From: Bacillota bacterium | Lineage (GTDB): Bacteria > Bacillota > Clostridia > Oscillospirales > Ruminococcaceae | Assembly (NCBI GenBank): GCA_023439835.1 | Contig: JAEXUW010000006.1 | Location: forward strand, 1-12,832 | DNA: 12,832 nucleotides | Reading direction: 5' to 3' | Shown here: piece by piece, positions 1 through 7,740 of the stretch | How positions within the stretch are numbered: position 1 is the stretch's first letter | Layout of the letters: each line of letters begins with the position of its first letter | Program-made: the position numbers and the translations under genes | Notes under the pieces: generated by a model | Databases searched by the model: none | The model's input: only the letters and a program-made list of their open reading frames with translations | Told to the model about the DNA's origin: nothing

Positions 1-570
1 AAGGAATTAAGAGAACAGATTAACTCAACCGTACTCGAACAGTATCACAATCCGACAGAAAAAGAAAACCCAGTGCCGCAGGAAACAAAAATCAAGGTCA
101 GCGCTTCACCGCTCAATATTGAGAACAGCTCAATTCGGGCGCTGTGTTCTGTAACCCTTGATGACAGCCTTGTCATTAAAAATGTCAGGGTAATGGAAGG
201 TCAGAAGGGGCTTTTCGTGCAAATGCCAAGCTATAAGGACAGACAGGGCAACTATATCGACATTGTTTTCCCGGTGACAAAGGAATTTCGTGAAAAGCTT
301 TTCGGCGCTGTGCTTGAGAGCTATCAGAACAAGCTTGCGACAATCGGTAATGCAACATACGGTGAGCTGAAAGAAAAGGGCGATATACACTATGCAAAGG
401 TGGATAACAAGAATCTTGCCGCCCTTGAAAAAGCTCTTGATAATGCCGGAATATCCTATACAGGACGCAAGGGAGAGGAAACCACGGTTATAACAATTAA
501 TTCAGCAGATGTTGATAGCTTCCGAAAGGCTGAAAACAGTCTGAAGCAACAGCCGGCAATGAAAAAATAG
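1..570 (+). CDS. Tandem SpoVG-domain protein, 3' part (5' end outside window)
   Basis: The frame is open from base 1 to the TAG at 568-570, giving 189 residues. Residues 1-18 (KELREQINSTVLEQYHNP) match the last helix of a SpoVG domain. A complete second SpoVG domain follows at about residues 31-115, with the family pattern RALCSVTLDD, then VRVMEGQKGLFVQMPS, then an R..L...VLESY end helix. The last ~70 residues are a non-SpoVG tail I do not recognise. The GTG at 73 is a poor start because no Shine-Dalgarno precedes it and it would cut off the first domain, so the gene begins upstream of the window. SpoVG proteins are small nucleic-acid-binding regulators; in several bacteria they bind DNA or RNA. 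A tandem version in a conjugation operon suggests a regulator carried by the element; that role is inference. The first intergenic linker hairpin begins 2 nt after the stop codon. Confidence 0.85.
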   Translation, partial: KELREQINSTVLEQYHNPTEKENPVPQETKIKVSASPLNIENSSIRALCSVTLDDSLVIKNVRVMEGQKGLFVQMPSYKDRQGNYIDIVFPVTKEFREKLFGAVLESYQNKLATIGNATYGELKEKGDIHYAKVDNKNLAALEKALDNAGISYTGRKGEETTVITINSADVDSFRKAENSLKQQPAMKK

Positions 571-571
571 C

Positions 572-591
572 GTGTTATATATAACACAATT
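572..591 (+). repeat. Intergenic linker palindrome, copy 1
   Basis: A perfect 16-bp palindrome, GTGTTATATATAACAC, with the tail AATT. It starts 2 nt after the stop of the SpoVG-like gene and ends 18 nt before the ATG at 606. As RNA it can form a 6-bp stem with a UAUA loop. The block 571-602 is identical to 818-849, and 566-592 is identical to 7693-7719. Confidence 0.9.
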
Positions 592-605
592 TAAGGGGTG
601 ATGAC

Positions 606-806
606 ATGAGGTTAATTAAACCTGATATCATAAAAAATATCATTGATAAGCATGCACAGAAATACGGTGTTGGTTCGCTTGTTGTGACTGATCCGAAAGC
701 TGAACTTTTTGAGGTTTTCAGAAAGCATAATAAAACCGGATGTTTTATTGGCATTTCAGGCTCTGGAAAGTCAATTCGTATTGACGAAAAAACGCAAGGT
801 AAATAG
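606..806 (+). CDS. 66-residue mini-protein made of rearranged conjugation-ATPase motifs
   Basis: I do not recognise this as a known family. The ATG is preceded by AAGGGGTG with 7 nt spacing from the G run, the same leader used by the next gene. Residues 23-34 contain GS..V.TDPKAEL, which matches VirD4 residues just after its Walker A (TDPKGEL at 191-197). Residues 49-56 (GISGSGKS) form a Walker A loop. The order is reversed compared with VirD4, where Walker A comes first. At DNA level 672-707 matches 1408-1443 at 27 of 36 bases, and 756-775 is identical to 20 bases of the virB4 P-loop region (6642-6661). No Walker B or other ATPase core is present, so ATP hydrolysis is unlikely. It could be a translated remnant of rearranged ATPase genes or a small modulator of them; the intact frame and good ribosome binding site argue that it is translated. 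Confidence 0.55.
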   Translation: MRLIKPDIIKNIIDKHAQKYGVGSLVVTDPKAELFEVFRKHNKTGCFIGISGSGKSIRIDEKTQGK

Positions 807-818
807 CAAATAAAACTC

Positions 819-838
819 GTGTTATATATAACACAATT
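819..838 (+). repeat. Intergenic linker palindrome, copy 2
   Basis: A perfect copy of GTGTTATATATAACAC plus AATT, ending 18 nt before the TTG start of virD4 if measured from the palindrome. It belongs to a 32-bp block (818-849) identical to 571-602, which includes the ribosome binding site AAGGGGTGAT. The two blocks flank the mini-gene as direct repeats. Confidence 0.9.
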
Positions 839-852
839 TAAGGGGTGATAAA

Positions 853-2874
853 TTGGCAAGCAATAAAAACAAGCTTAGAAACAGGCGGGGCAAGCAAACG
901 GTCATTATCACTTTGGCCGTAATATTTGCCCTGTTTTTCTTATTCATGCTGTATGCAACATACACTTATCTGCAATATGTCAAGGTTAATGATATTAGCA
1001 ATCCGGGCTTTGAGGATGTCTTTGATGCAATGAACACCTTGTTTTCAGCGGAGAGCTTTAGCACTCCGCTGACAGCTGACTTGATTAAAGAGCTGTTTTA
1101 TTATCAGGCGTTCAAGCTCTGGTGGGTGTATGTGTCTATTATTCTGCTTGTGCTATTGATGGCAACGTCAAAGCATAAGGACGATTATCGGGGAGCAGAG
1201 CACGGAAGTGCAACCTGGGCGGATAAGTATGATGAAAAAGAATTTACAGATCATACAGGGATTCCGATAGCAAACAATTTCTATGCAACGGTGACCAATC
1301 CCGGCAAGAAGTTTTACAGTCCGCACAACCTTAATGAAACTGTAATAGGAGGCTCTGGAGCAGGTAAGTCATTTAGGAAAATCAAGGTGGATATCATTCA
1401 GATGTTCGGTTCGTATGTTATTACCGATCCAAAGGGTGAGCTTTACCGTGATACCGCAAAGCTGTTGAAGGCGAACGGGTATAAAATAAGGGTGTTAAAC
1501 CTGATAAACATTAATATGTCGAATACGTATAACCCGTTTGTTTACATGTCAGAGGAGCAGGATGTGCTTTCGGTGGCGGACTTGTTCATGAAAAACACAT
1601 CAGGCGAGGGTGAAAAGGAGGATTTCTGGACAGGTGCTGCACAAGACTTGCTTGTTGCTGTCATGCTATATCTGTGGAAGGCTGAAAATGAAATTAAATC
1701 TTTCGGGCGTGTTATTAGGCTTGTTAATTCCATAGCCTATGAGGATGGTAAAATCGACGAGCTTTGTGAGCTTGCACGGTGTCTTAACAAGCACCAGATT
1801 GAACATCCTAATGATGCGGCTTCCGTCAACTGGAACAGTATGAAGGGAACTCCCCAGGAAACAATGGGAAGTATCGCAAAAACGCTGTCAACAAGGCTCA
1901 GACTGTGGGCGGTTGAGGATGTTGACGAGCTTACCACTGAGGATGAAATGGATTTTGATAGCATTGGCATTGAAAAAACAGCCGTATTCTTGATAATCCC
2001 GGCGGCACGTCAGACGTATAAAGCGGTCGCAAATATTTTCTATTCACAGTTATTTGAAAGGCTGATGTATGTTGCAAACTTTAAGTGCAACGGGCGTCTG
2101 CCTTCGCTTGTTTCTTGTGAGCTTGATGAGTTTGCGAATATCGGGAAGATACCAAATTTCAATGAAACGCTTGCTGTTGTGCGTTCTCACAATATCCGAA
2201 TCTGCTTGGTTTTACAGGGCATTTCACAGCTTAAAGCGCTGTATGAAAAAACCTGGGAAAGCATTATCGGCAACTGCTCTTTGTTTACTTATCTCGGCAC
2301 AAATGACACTGACACAAAGGAATATGTAGTAAAACGGCTAGGAAAAACAACGGTTAGAACCGACACAAGGTCATATAACCGTGGGAATCATGGCGGAGGC
2401 TCAGACAGTGAAAGCTACGGCGCACGTGATTTGCTGACAATTGACGAGCTCCCTATTGCTATGAAGCCGAAGGGGGAAAGCAGAAAGTACGGCGGATATA
2501 TGATTTCATTTGTTGACGAGTACCGCCCGTTCTTCCTGTTGAAATTCGATACTTTAAGCCATCCGCTCATTTCCGAGGTCGGAAGCTCTTTTCAGAAGGA
2601 CATTCACAACAATACAGATATTTCGCTTGAATATGGGCCGCTTAAAGCCGCCAGAAAAGAAAAGCACAATCAGCGCAAGGCAAAGCTGCGAGAAGAGGGT
2701 ATTATTAACCTTGAAACGGCTAAAAAAGAAGCAACCGAAAGGGAGCAGGAGCAACAGCAAAATCTTGCTGAAATGTTCGAGTCAGAGGATTTTAATGAAA
2801 TTGAACTTTCAGACGATGATTTTGAGCAGCAGCTGGACGATGACGTAAATCCTATTATGACAAGCTTTGATTAA
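853..2874 (+). CDS. virD4: VirD4/TraG-family type IV coupling ATPase
   Basis: This 673-residue protein is the coupling protein that brings the relaxase-DNA complex to the conjugation channel and hydrolyses ATP at the membrane. Two N-terminal membrane segments (about residues 16-38 and 89-105) precede the cytosolic ATPase domain. Walker A is GGSGAGKS (166-173), followed by TDPKGEL (191-197). Walker B is CELDEF with D425 and E426, within the family-typical stretch DEFANIGKIPNF. The C-terminal ~50 residues are Gln- and Asp/Glu-rich, a plausible substrate or partner contact. The start is TTG at 853: AAGGGG lies 7 nt upstream, and the first in-frame ATG would lie inside the first membrane segment. 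The weak TTG may limit expression. It is followed by an unrecognised gene and the secretion core, as expected for a Tn1549-like order. Confidence 0.96.
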   Translation: MASNKNKLRNRRGKQTVIITLAVIFALFFLFMLYATYTYLQYVKVNDISNPGFEDVFDAMNTLFSAESFSTPLTADLIKELFYYQAFKLWWVYVSIILLVLLMATSKHKDDYRGAEHGSATWADKYDEKEFTDHTGIPIANNFYATVTNPGKKFYSPHNLNETVIGGSGAGKSFRKIKVDIIQMFGSYVITDPKGELYRDTAKLLKANGYKIRVLNLININMSNTYNPFVYMSEEQDVLSVADLFMKNTSGEGEKEDFWTGAAQDLLVAVMLYLWKAENEIKSFGRVIRLVNSIAYEDGKIDELCELARCLNKHQIEHPNDAASVNWNSMKGTPQETMGSIAKTLSTRLRLWAVEDVDELTTEDEMDFDSIGIEKTAVFLIIPAARQTYKAVANIFYSQLFERLMYVANFKCNGRLPSLVSCELDEFANIGKIPNFNETLAVVRSHNIRICLVLQGISQLKALYEKTWESIIGNCSLFTYLGTNDTDTKEYVVKRLGKTTVRTDTRSYNRGNHGGGSDSESYGARDLLTIDELPIAMKPKGESRKYGGYMISFVDEYRPFFLLKFDTLSHPLISEVGSSFQKDIHNNTDISLEYGPLKAARKEKHNQRKAKLREEGIINLETAKKEATEREQEQQQNLAEMFESEDFNEIELSDDDFEQQLDDDVNPIMTSFD

Positions 2875-2898
2875 ACTCAACGAATTTATATTTTAATC

Positions 2899-2918
2899 GT
2901 GCTACATATACCACAATT
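2899..2918 (+). repeat. Intergenic linker palindrome, copy 3 (degenerate)
   Basis: GTGCTACATATACCAC plus AATT, differing from consensus at positions 4, 7 and 13 of the 16. The position 4 and 13 changes produce a C-C mismatch in the potential RNA stem. It lies between virD4 and the 195-residue gene, ending 37 nt before the ATG at 2952. This is the most diverged intergenic copy. Confidence 0.7.
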
Positions 2919-2951
2919 CAAAGCTTCTTTATTTTAAAAGGAGTGATTTTT

Positions 2952-3539
2952 ATGGAGGAAACCTATCAGGATCTTGAAAGGGTTAGTCAAAAAACCTTAC
3001 AGGCATTTAAAGAAATTATGAGGTTTATTGGCAATTGTAATCATAAACGAAATCAGCTCAAATATGCAAAGGGGCATAAGGAAAGCGGCAAAATAAAACG
3101 CCCATCAGAAATTGTTGAACAGATAAATGAAAAAACCGGCGAAATATCACCATTTATTTTTACTGGTCAAGCGACCGATCTGCTATATTTTAATCACGCA
3201 AAGAATATGCCGATTTCCGAAATAGCAAAGATTGAGGATGCCTCATTGCAAACAGCAGTAAAATCAACTTTTGAAAGTGCGGCAAAAGATGGGCTATTAA
3301 ACGTGAATAGCGAAAAAGGCATTATCAGCCTGACGGATAAGGGGAAGAAATATATAAGCAAGCCGTCATTTCAGAAAACGGCACACAAGGCACAGCTTAA
3401 TGCTTTCACTAAAAAACTAGAGCAAATTAAAACATCTGCAGCTAAAACAGCAGGAAATGCTCTTGGCGTAGCAACTAAGGTTGGCGATGCCGTCATTCAG
3501 ACAGCTGTGAAGGCAGTCAAGGTGCTCAAAAAGGAATAA
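2952..3539 (+). CDS. Unknown 195-residue protein, possible winged-helix segment
   Basis: I do not recognise the family. The start is ATG 2952, because AAAAGGAG (2936-2943) sits 8 nt upstream; the in-frame GTG at 2943 overlaps that ribosome binding site and is unlikely to be used. Residues 1-60 are charged. Residues about 85-137 (PISEIAKI..., then GLLNVNSEKGIISLTDKGKKYI) resemble a small winged helix with a terminal beta-hairpin, which is only a shape-based guess. Residues 141-195 are Ala/Lys-rich and look like amphipathic helices. No signal peptide or clear membrane segment is present. Its place between virD4 and the VirB2-like gene suggests an accessory conjugation protein, such as a cytosolic factor binding DNA or the membrane surface. 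Confidence 0.75.
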   Translation: MEETYQDLERVSQKTLQAFKEIMRFIGNCNHKRNQLKYAKGHKESGKIKRPSEIVEQINEKTGEISPFIFTGQATDLLYFNHAKNMPISEIAKIEDASLQTAVKSTFESAAKDGLLNVNSEKGIISLTDKGKKYISKPSFQKTAHKAQLNAFTKKLEQIKTSAAKTAGNALGVATKVGDAVIQTAVKAVKVLKKE

Positions 3540-3543
3540 TGCT

Positions 3544-3563
3544 GTGTTATATATAGCACAATT
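3544..3563 (+). repeat. Intergenic linker palindrome, copy 4
   Basis: GTGTTATATATAGCAC plus AATT, one change from consensus (A to G at position 13). The change breaks DNA symmetry but gives a U-G wobble pair in an RNA stem. It starts 5 nt after the stop of the 195-residue gene and ends 33 nt before the start of the VirB2-like gene. It is the last linker before the secretion core. Confidence 0.88.
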
Positions 3564-3592
3564 TTAAATTATAAAATATTGGAGGAAAAGAC

Positions 3593-3934
3593 ATGAAAAG
3601 CAATCGTTTTAAGGCAATTAAAAGAAAGGCAACAATGCTGTATTTATCGGTAATGACTGTTGTATCAGCTTTTTACATGGGAGCATTTCAGACTTCGGCT
3701 GCAGCAGGAGCGCCGGCAGGTGTAGAAACAGCAGCACTTGACAAAATGGTTGAGGTTGTATTCTGGGTTGTAAGAATCGCAATAATCGCAGCAGGAGGGA
3801 TCCCCGCAGTAATAAAAATTGTTCAAGGGCAGACTGATGAGAATCCTCGTGACAGAAACGCAGGAATCGCCGCACTTGTTATTACTGGTGCTGTTTTTGG
3901 TGCAACATTTGCAATTAAAGGCTTGATTGTATAA
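3593..3934 (+). CDS. Maff2/VirB2-TrbC-like small membrane (pilin-like) protein
   Basis: The 113-residue protein has a basic N-terminus, a hydrophobic segment (about 14-35) and a signal-peptidase-like SAAAG region near residues 35-39. The mature part has two hydrophobic segments (about 54-75 and 91-111) separated by a short polar loop rich in Asp, Glu, Asn and Arg (QTDENPRDRN). That size, the cleavable leader and the two-helix hairpin match VirB2/TrbC pilin-like subunits, and in Clostridial elements the protein at this position is usually called Maff2. It probably forms a channel or surface component rather than a long pilus; that is inference. GGAGGA at 3581-3586 supports the ATG at 3593. The next gene starts 14 nt after this stop, so the two are likely translated together. 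Confidence 0.85.
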   Translation: MKSNRFKAIKRKATMLYLSVMTVVSAFYMGAFQTSAAAGAPAGVETAALDKMVEVVFWVVRIAIIAAGGIPAVIKIVQGQTDENPRDRNAGIAALVITGAVFGATFAIKGLIV

Positions 3935-3948
3935 AGGAGCTGATAAAC

Positions 3949-4977
3949 ATGGCAAAAAACTGCGTATCAATAATTATTATACTATTTATAATGTTAGCTG
4001 TCGGGATGACAGCTAGCGCCTCTGAAAATGATGAATTTCAAACAGATGATACGCCCTCCTCTCAGGAGGGGGACGTTGAATCTGAATCATCTGAAGCAAT
4101 CGACTTTTGGGAATTTCTAGAGAGTCTACCCGGAATAGAAAAGCATTTGAGTGATATGGAGAGTGTCATTGTACCATTTGCAGATGCCGCAAACTCAGCG
4201 TGGGAGGATATTGGCACTTCAATTAAAGACTTTGGCACTAACAATGGAATGCTGCCTGTTGACGCTTTTAGTACAGCAAGAACCTTTGAGGGGGTTTTTA
4301 AAACATTGGCATACAGTATTTGTGTTTTGTTTTTCGGATTAAATATTCTTAATACAACTATAAAATATGAGCTGTTTACCTTCAAAGGCTCAATGGGAGT
4401 TACTATGAGAGTCCTGTTTGCTAAGATTTGGATAGACCTAAGCTACAAGATATGTGAATGGATAATCGAATTAAACGACAGCATAGTTTCGGCAATATTT
4501 AATATATCCGGCAATTCAATGTTTATAAAGCTACCTGAAATTGAATATGAGGCATCGGATATAAAGCTAATTGGCCCGATAATTGATGCGCTAATGATAT
4601 TCTTTAAATCCATACCATTACTTATATTCACAGTGATATTTTTAATTGCAGCATGGATAATCATAATAAAACTCATGATTCGAATGATAGAAATAGCACT
4701 GATGATAACAGTAGCACCGCCGTTTTTCGCGTGTCTAGCAGGCGGAGAAACAACTCAAAGGTATTTTAGAAATTTCATGGTTACTTTTACACAAGTGGTT
4801 GTTCAAACAATATTTATGGCTATAGTTTATGGAATTACTTCAACATGGTGGACGGATATAGGGAATCTATCGTATCAGAAATTTCTTGAAGCGTTTATTC
4901 CAAACTTGGGAATCGTATTTGTCATGGTCATTATGATTGTAAAGCCACCAAAGATATTAACAAACTTAATTAACTGA
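3949..4977 (+). CDS. TrbL/VirB6-like polytopic conjugation channel protein
   Basis: The 342-residue protein begins with a signal-like hydrophobic segment (residues 5-23), followed by an acidic Ser-rich extracellular region (about 25-60) and then several membrane segments (about 117-137, 207-240, 243-265, 276-296 and 319-333). The segment IALMITVAPPFFACLAGGETTQRYFRNF is split here as IALMITVAPPFF (248-259), a small loop, then R271-F276, and is typical of TrbL/VirB6 proteins. These form the inner membrane part of the transfer channel and contact VirB4 and VirD4. AAAGGAG at 3932-3938 supports the ATG. The gene appears more AT-rich, with many ATA codons, than virD4 or virB4. A 7-bp GC hairpin lies at 4054-4070 within the acidic region. 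Confidence 0.88.
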   Translation: MAKNCVSIIIILFIMLAVGMTASASENDEFQTDDTPSSQEGDVESESSEAIDFWEFLESLPGIEKHLSDMESVIVPFADAANSAWEDIGTSIKDFGTNNGMLPVDAFSTARTFEGVFKTLAYSICVLFFGLNILNTTIKYELFTFKGSMGVTMRVLFAKIWIDLSYKICEWIIELNDSIVSAIFNISGNSMFIKLPEIEYEASDIKLIGPIIDALMIFFKSIPLLIFTVIFLIAAWIIIIKLMIRMIEIALMITVAPPFFACLAGGETTQRYFRNFMVTFTQVVVQTIFMAIVYGITSTWWTDIGNLSYQKFLEAFIPNLGIVFVMVIMIVKPPKILTNLIN

Positions 4978-4990
4978 CAGGAGTGATAAA

Positions 4991-5305
4991 ATGATAAAAG
5001 TTAAGGTGACAAAAAACATTATTCGTGATGGAACTATATTCTTAAATCTAACAAAGAAACAAGTTCTTTTTGCTTTACTGGCAATTGCCGCAGGATTAGG
5101 CACTTACTTCGGACTTCGCAGCAGGATTAATTTCGATTTTCTGATGACAATTGTATTCATGGAAATAGTGCTGATAATCGGTATCGGTGTTGTTCATATT
5201 CAGGGTATGTCTATTTTTATGATAATTGTCAGGGCGTTAAAAGGCACGGACAAACGTCCTTATTACACGGAAGGGGTGTTTAACAGCAATGAAACAAAAA
5301 CTTGA
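4991..5305 (+). CDS. prgI: PrgI-family (VirB3-like) membrane protein
   Basis: The 104-residue protein has two hydrophobic segments (about 25-43 and 52-80), a basic N-terminus and a polar C-terminus with KGTDKRPYYTEGVF. This size and topology, immediately upstream of virB4, are characteristic of PrgI proteins, the VirB3 counterparts of Gram-positive conjugation systems. They help anchor VirB4 to the channel in the membrane. AGGAG at 4979-4983 with 7 nt spacing supports the ATG. The gene starts 13 nt after the TrbL-like gene and its last 17 nt overlap virB4, which implies translational coupling. Confidence 0.88.
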   Translation: MIKVKVTKNIIRDGTIFLNLTKKQVLFALLAIAAGLGTYFGLRSRINFDFLMTIVFMEIVLIIGIGVVHIQGMSIFMIIVRALKGTDKRPYYTEGVFNSNETKT

Positions 5306-7697
5306 TAAGCAGAATATTTCAAAGAAGCTCTTTTTCTCAAAAACTATGCAGCTTCCTAAAACAGCACAGAATACCATACCGTTTATTGAAGCGTATGATA
5401 ACGGTCTTTTTCTTGTTGCGGAAAATACATACACATTGATATTCTCTTTTGAAAACCTTGATTACAGCTTACTTAGGGATGATGAAAAGCAGGATAAGTA
5501 CAATCAGTATCAACGGCTTTTAAACGCATTGCCGTCTGATATCAACTATCAGGAATTCATTATGAACACCACTGCTAACAGTGCAAAGCTTGAAAGGGTG
5601 CTTGTTCCGAAAAAAGAGCAGTTCGGTGAGATATATGAGGATTACTGCAATATTCAAAATGAGTTTATCAGACAATCTGAAATAGCGTCGGCCGAGAAAA
5701 TCATGGTCATAGCAATGTCTTACAAGCCTATCAACAAAGCGGATAATGTCAATGTACTTTTCAAGTATTATCGAGAGCTTCAGAATTATTTCACATCGCT
5801 TGGAAGCGAAACAAAGCAGCTTCTCCCGGAGGATGTGTTTCGCATACTTTGGGAGTTTTATCATCCGTTTGATACATCGGAATTTTTGCTTCCTAAAAAA
5901 ATATATGCAAAGGGCGGACGAATCAAGGACTATATCGCACCGTCGCTGTTTGCCTTCAAGACGAAGGAGATTGAAATCGGCAATGCTTTCACAAGGCTTA
6001 TGTTTGTCAAGAATTATGACAGAGAGCTTGATGACTGCTTTATTTCAGAGCTTTTAGACAACAACAATAAAATTACTGTTTCAAAGCAGATAAAGAGAAT
6101 TGATAAGCGTGAGGCTTTAGAAAAGCTTCGCAAGGAAATATTCAATGTTCAGGAGCAGATACAGCGCCGAAAAGAAAAAAATCACAAATCAGGTACCGAC
6201 TTCATACCGTTTCGGTACAAGGAAAAGATTTCAGAGCTTGAGGATTTACAAAATCAGCTAAGCGGAAGCAATTGCGAACTGTTCTCGGTAGGTGTGTTCA
6301 TAGCCATATCCGCAAAAAGCAAGGATGAGCTTGAGGAACTGACAAAAATGATTTTGGGAAAAGCCTTAAAGCATCAGGTCAGACTCGGAACATTCCATTA
6401 TCAGCAGGAAAAAGCAATGGATACACTACTGCCCTTTGCGGTTAATCATTTCAGAACAGCAAACGGAAATGACATCAATACATATCTTCTTTCCGATGCG
6501 GCAAGCGTCCTGCTTCCTTTCAGCTCACGCTCATATTTCTCGGAGAATGGTCTTAATTATGGCATCAACCGTGTAACCAACGCATTAATTATCCTTGACA
6601 GAACAGAGGAAATGAATGCAAACGGCTTCATCCTCGGCTCATCAGGCTCTGGAAAGTCAATGTACACTAAGTTTGAGATTATTGACGTATTAATGCGGTA
6701 TCCTGATGATGAGATTATAGTAATAGATCCCGAAAATGAGTATAAGCCGTTGGTTGAAAGATTCAACGGTGAGATACTCAAGCTTTCTCCTGACAGTTCA
6801 ACTAAAATGAACATATTTGATACCGATTTGTCCTATACAGACGATGGCGCAAACGCAATTTCAATGAAAACAGAATTTCTCATGACGGTTATAGAAACAG
6901 CAAAGGGAAGCCCACTGTCAGCAAAAGAAAAATCGATTATTGACCGATGCGTTAAAATAGTCTACAAGGATTTTGTTGACAGCAAGGGTAAAAAAGAGTA
7001 TCTTCCGACATTCAAAACATATTACGATACACTTCTTGCTCAGACTGGTGATAAGGAAGCTGCCGACATAGCGAGGTTTATTGAGCTTTATGTAACAGGC
7101 TCATTTAACAGCTTCGCCGGAGAAACCAATATTGAGATTAATAAACGCTTTCTTGTTATGGATATTTTTGAAATGGGCGAACAGCTAAAGGTTGTCGGAC
7201 TTCAGGTCATACTTGAGTATTTGTGGCAGCGTGTTATTGAGAACAAGAAAAAGGGCAAGCGCACATGGGTGTGGGTTGATGAATTTTCAATCATGTTTAA
7301 TAACGCCCGTTCGGGAGAGTTCTTTGCAAAGGTATATAAAAGAATAAGAAAGCACGGAGGTGTTGCAACGGCTATCACACAGAATATCACCGAGGTATTG
7401 AATTCAAAGGAAGCCCAGACGATGCTTTCAAACTCTGAGTTTGTTATTCTTCTTCAGCAGAAAAAATCCGACCTTGACAATCTGGTTTCACTTTATGAGC
7501 TTTCATATTCACAGTCACAGTTCCTTAAAACTGGAGATAAGGGTTCCGGACTGATAATATGCGGAAAGCGTGTAATACCGTTTATTAAGCCAATATCAAA
7601 AGAAAGTCTGCTTTATGAAATCTTCTCGACGAATTTTAGAGAGCAGCAGGAAAGAATCAAGCAGGCTAAGCTTTGCATAGACACTGATGAAGAATAG
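5289..7697 (+). CDS. virB4: VirB4-family type IV secretion ATPase
   Basis: This 802-residue protein is the conserved ATPase that drives channel assembly and substrate passage. The N-terminal half corresponds to the CagE/TrbE/VirB4 region, including a charged helical stretch at about residues 270-320. Walker A is GSSGSGKS at 450-457, followed by VIDPENEY. Walker B is WVWVDEF with D664 and E665, and a downstream RIRKHGG..TAITQN segment is typical of the family. The length is normal for Gram-positive VirB4. The ATG at 5289 has a purine-rich GGAAGGGG region slightly far upstream and overlaps prgI by 17 nt, so coupling from prgI probably aids initiation. The stop codon at 7695-7697 is followed 2 nt later by linker copy 5. 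Confidence 0.96.
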   Translation: MKQKLDKQNISKKLFFSKTMQLPKTAQNTIPFIEAYDNGLFLVAENTYTLIFSFENLDYSLLRDDEKQDKYNQYQRLLNALPSDINYQEFIMNTTANSAKLERVLVPKKEQFGEIYEDYCNIQNEFIRQSEIASAEKIMVIAMSYKPINKADNVNVLFKYYRELQNYFTSLGSETKQLLPEDVFRILWEFYHPFDTSEFLLPKKIYAKGGRIKDYIAPSLFAFKTKEIEIGNAFTRLMFVKNYDRELDDCFISELLDNNNKITVSKQIKRIDKREALEKLRKEIFNVQEQIQRRKEKNHKSGTDFIPFRYKEKISELEDLQNQLSGSNCELFSVGVFIAISAKSKDELEELTKMILGKALKHQVRLGTFHYQQEKAMDTLLPFAVNHFRTANGNDINTYLLSDAASVLLPFSSRSYFSENGLNYGINRVTNALIILDRTEEMNANGFILGSSGSGKSMYTKFEIIDVLMRYPDDEIIVIDPENEYKPLVERFNGEILKLSPDSSTKMNIFDTDLSYTDDGANAISMKTEFLMTVIETAKGSPLSAKEKSIIDRCVKIVYKDFVDSKGKKEYLPTFKTYYDTLLAQTGDKEAADIARFIELYVTGSFNSFAGETNIEINKRFLVMDIFEMGEQLKVVGLQVILEYLWQRVIENKKKGKRTWVWVDEFSIMFNNARSGEFFAKVYKRIRKHGGVATAITQNITEVLNSKEAQTMLSNSEFVILLQQKKSDLDNLVSLYELSYSQSQFLKTGDKGSGLIICGKRVIPFIKPISKESLLYEIFSTNFREQQERIKQAKLCIDTDEE

Positions 7698-7698
7698 C

Positions 7699-7718
7699 GT
7701 GTTATATATAACACAATT
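7699..7718 (+). repeat. Intergenic linker palindrome, copy 5 (with U-tract)
   Basis: A perfect GTGTTATATATAACAC plus AATT. Here the tail runs into seven T residues (7717-7723), so this copy resembles a weak intrinsic terminator between virB4 and the next module. It starts 2 nt after the virB4 stop and ends 26 nt before the GTG at 7741. Confidence 0.9.
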
Positions 7719-7740
7719 TTTTTAAAACGGAGGTGTAAAG

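Noticed and set aside
73..75. GTG as start of the SpoVG-like gene
   Set aside because: No ribosome binding site precedes it, and the frame upstream encodes the end of another SpoVG domain, so it is internal.
579..586. TATATAAC within linkers as a -10 promoter element
   Set aside because: No -35-like sequence lies at a suitable distance upstream of the copies checked (1 and 7).
2867..2894. Possible promoter TTGATT, 16 nt, TATTTT before the 195-residue gene
   Set aside because: The boxes are weak and partly inside the end of virD4 in an AT-rich region; not convincing without start-site data.
2943..2945. GTG start for the 195-residue gene
   Set aside because: It overlaps the ribosome binding site that serves ATG 2952.
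5520..5864. 114-residue open frame on the minus strand
   Set aside because: It is opposite virB4 coding sequence with no sign of a domain; a coding shadow.
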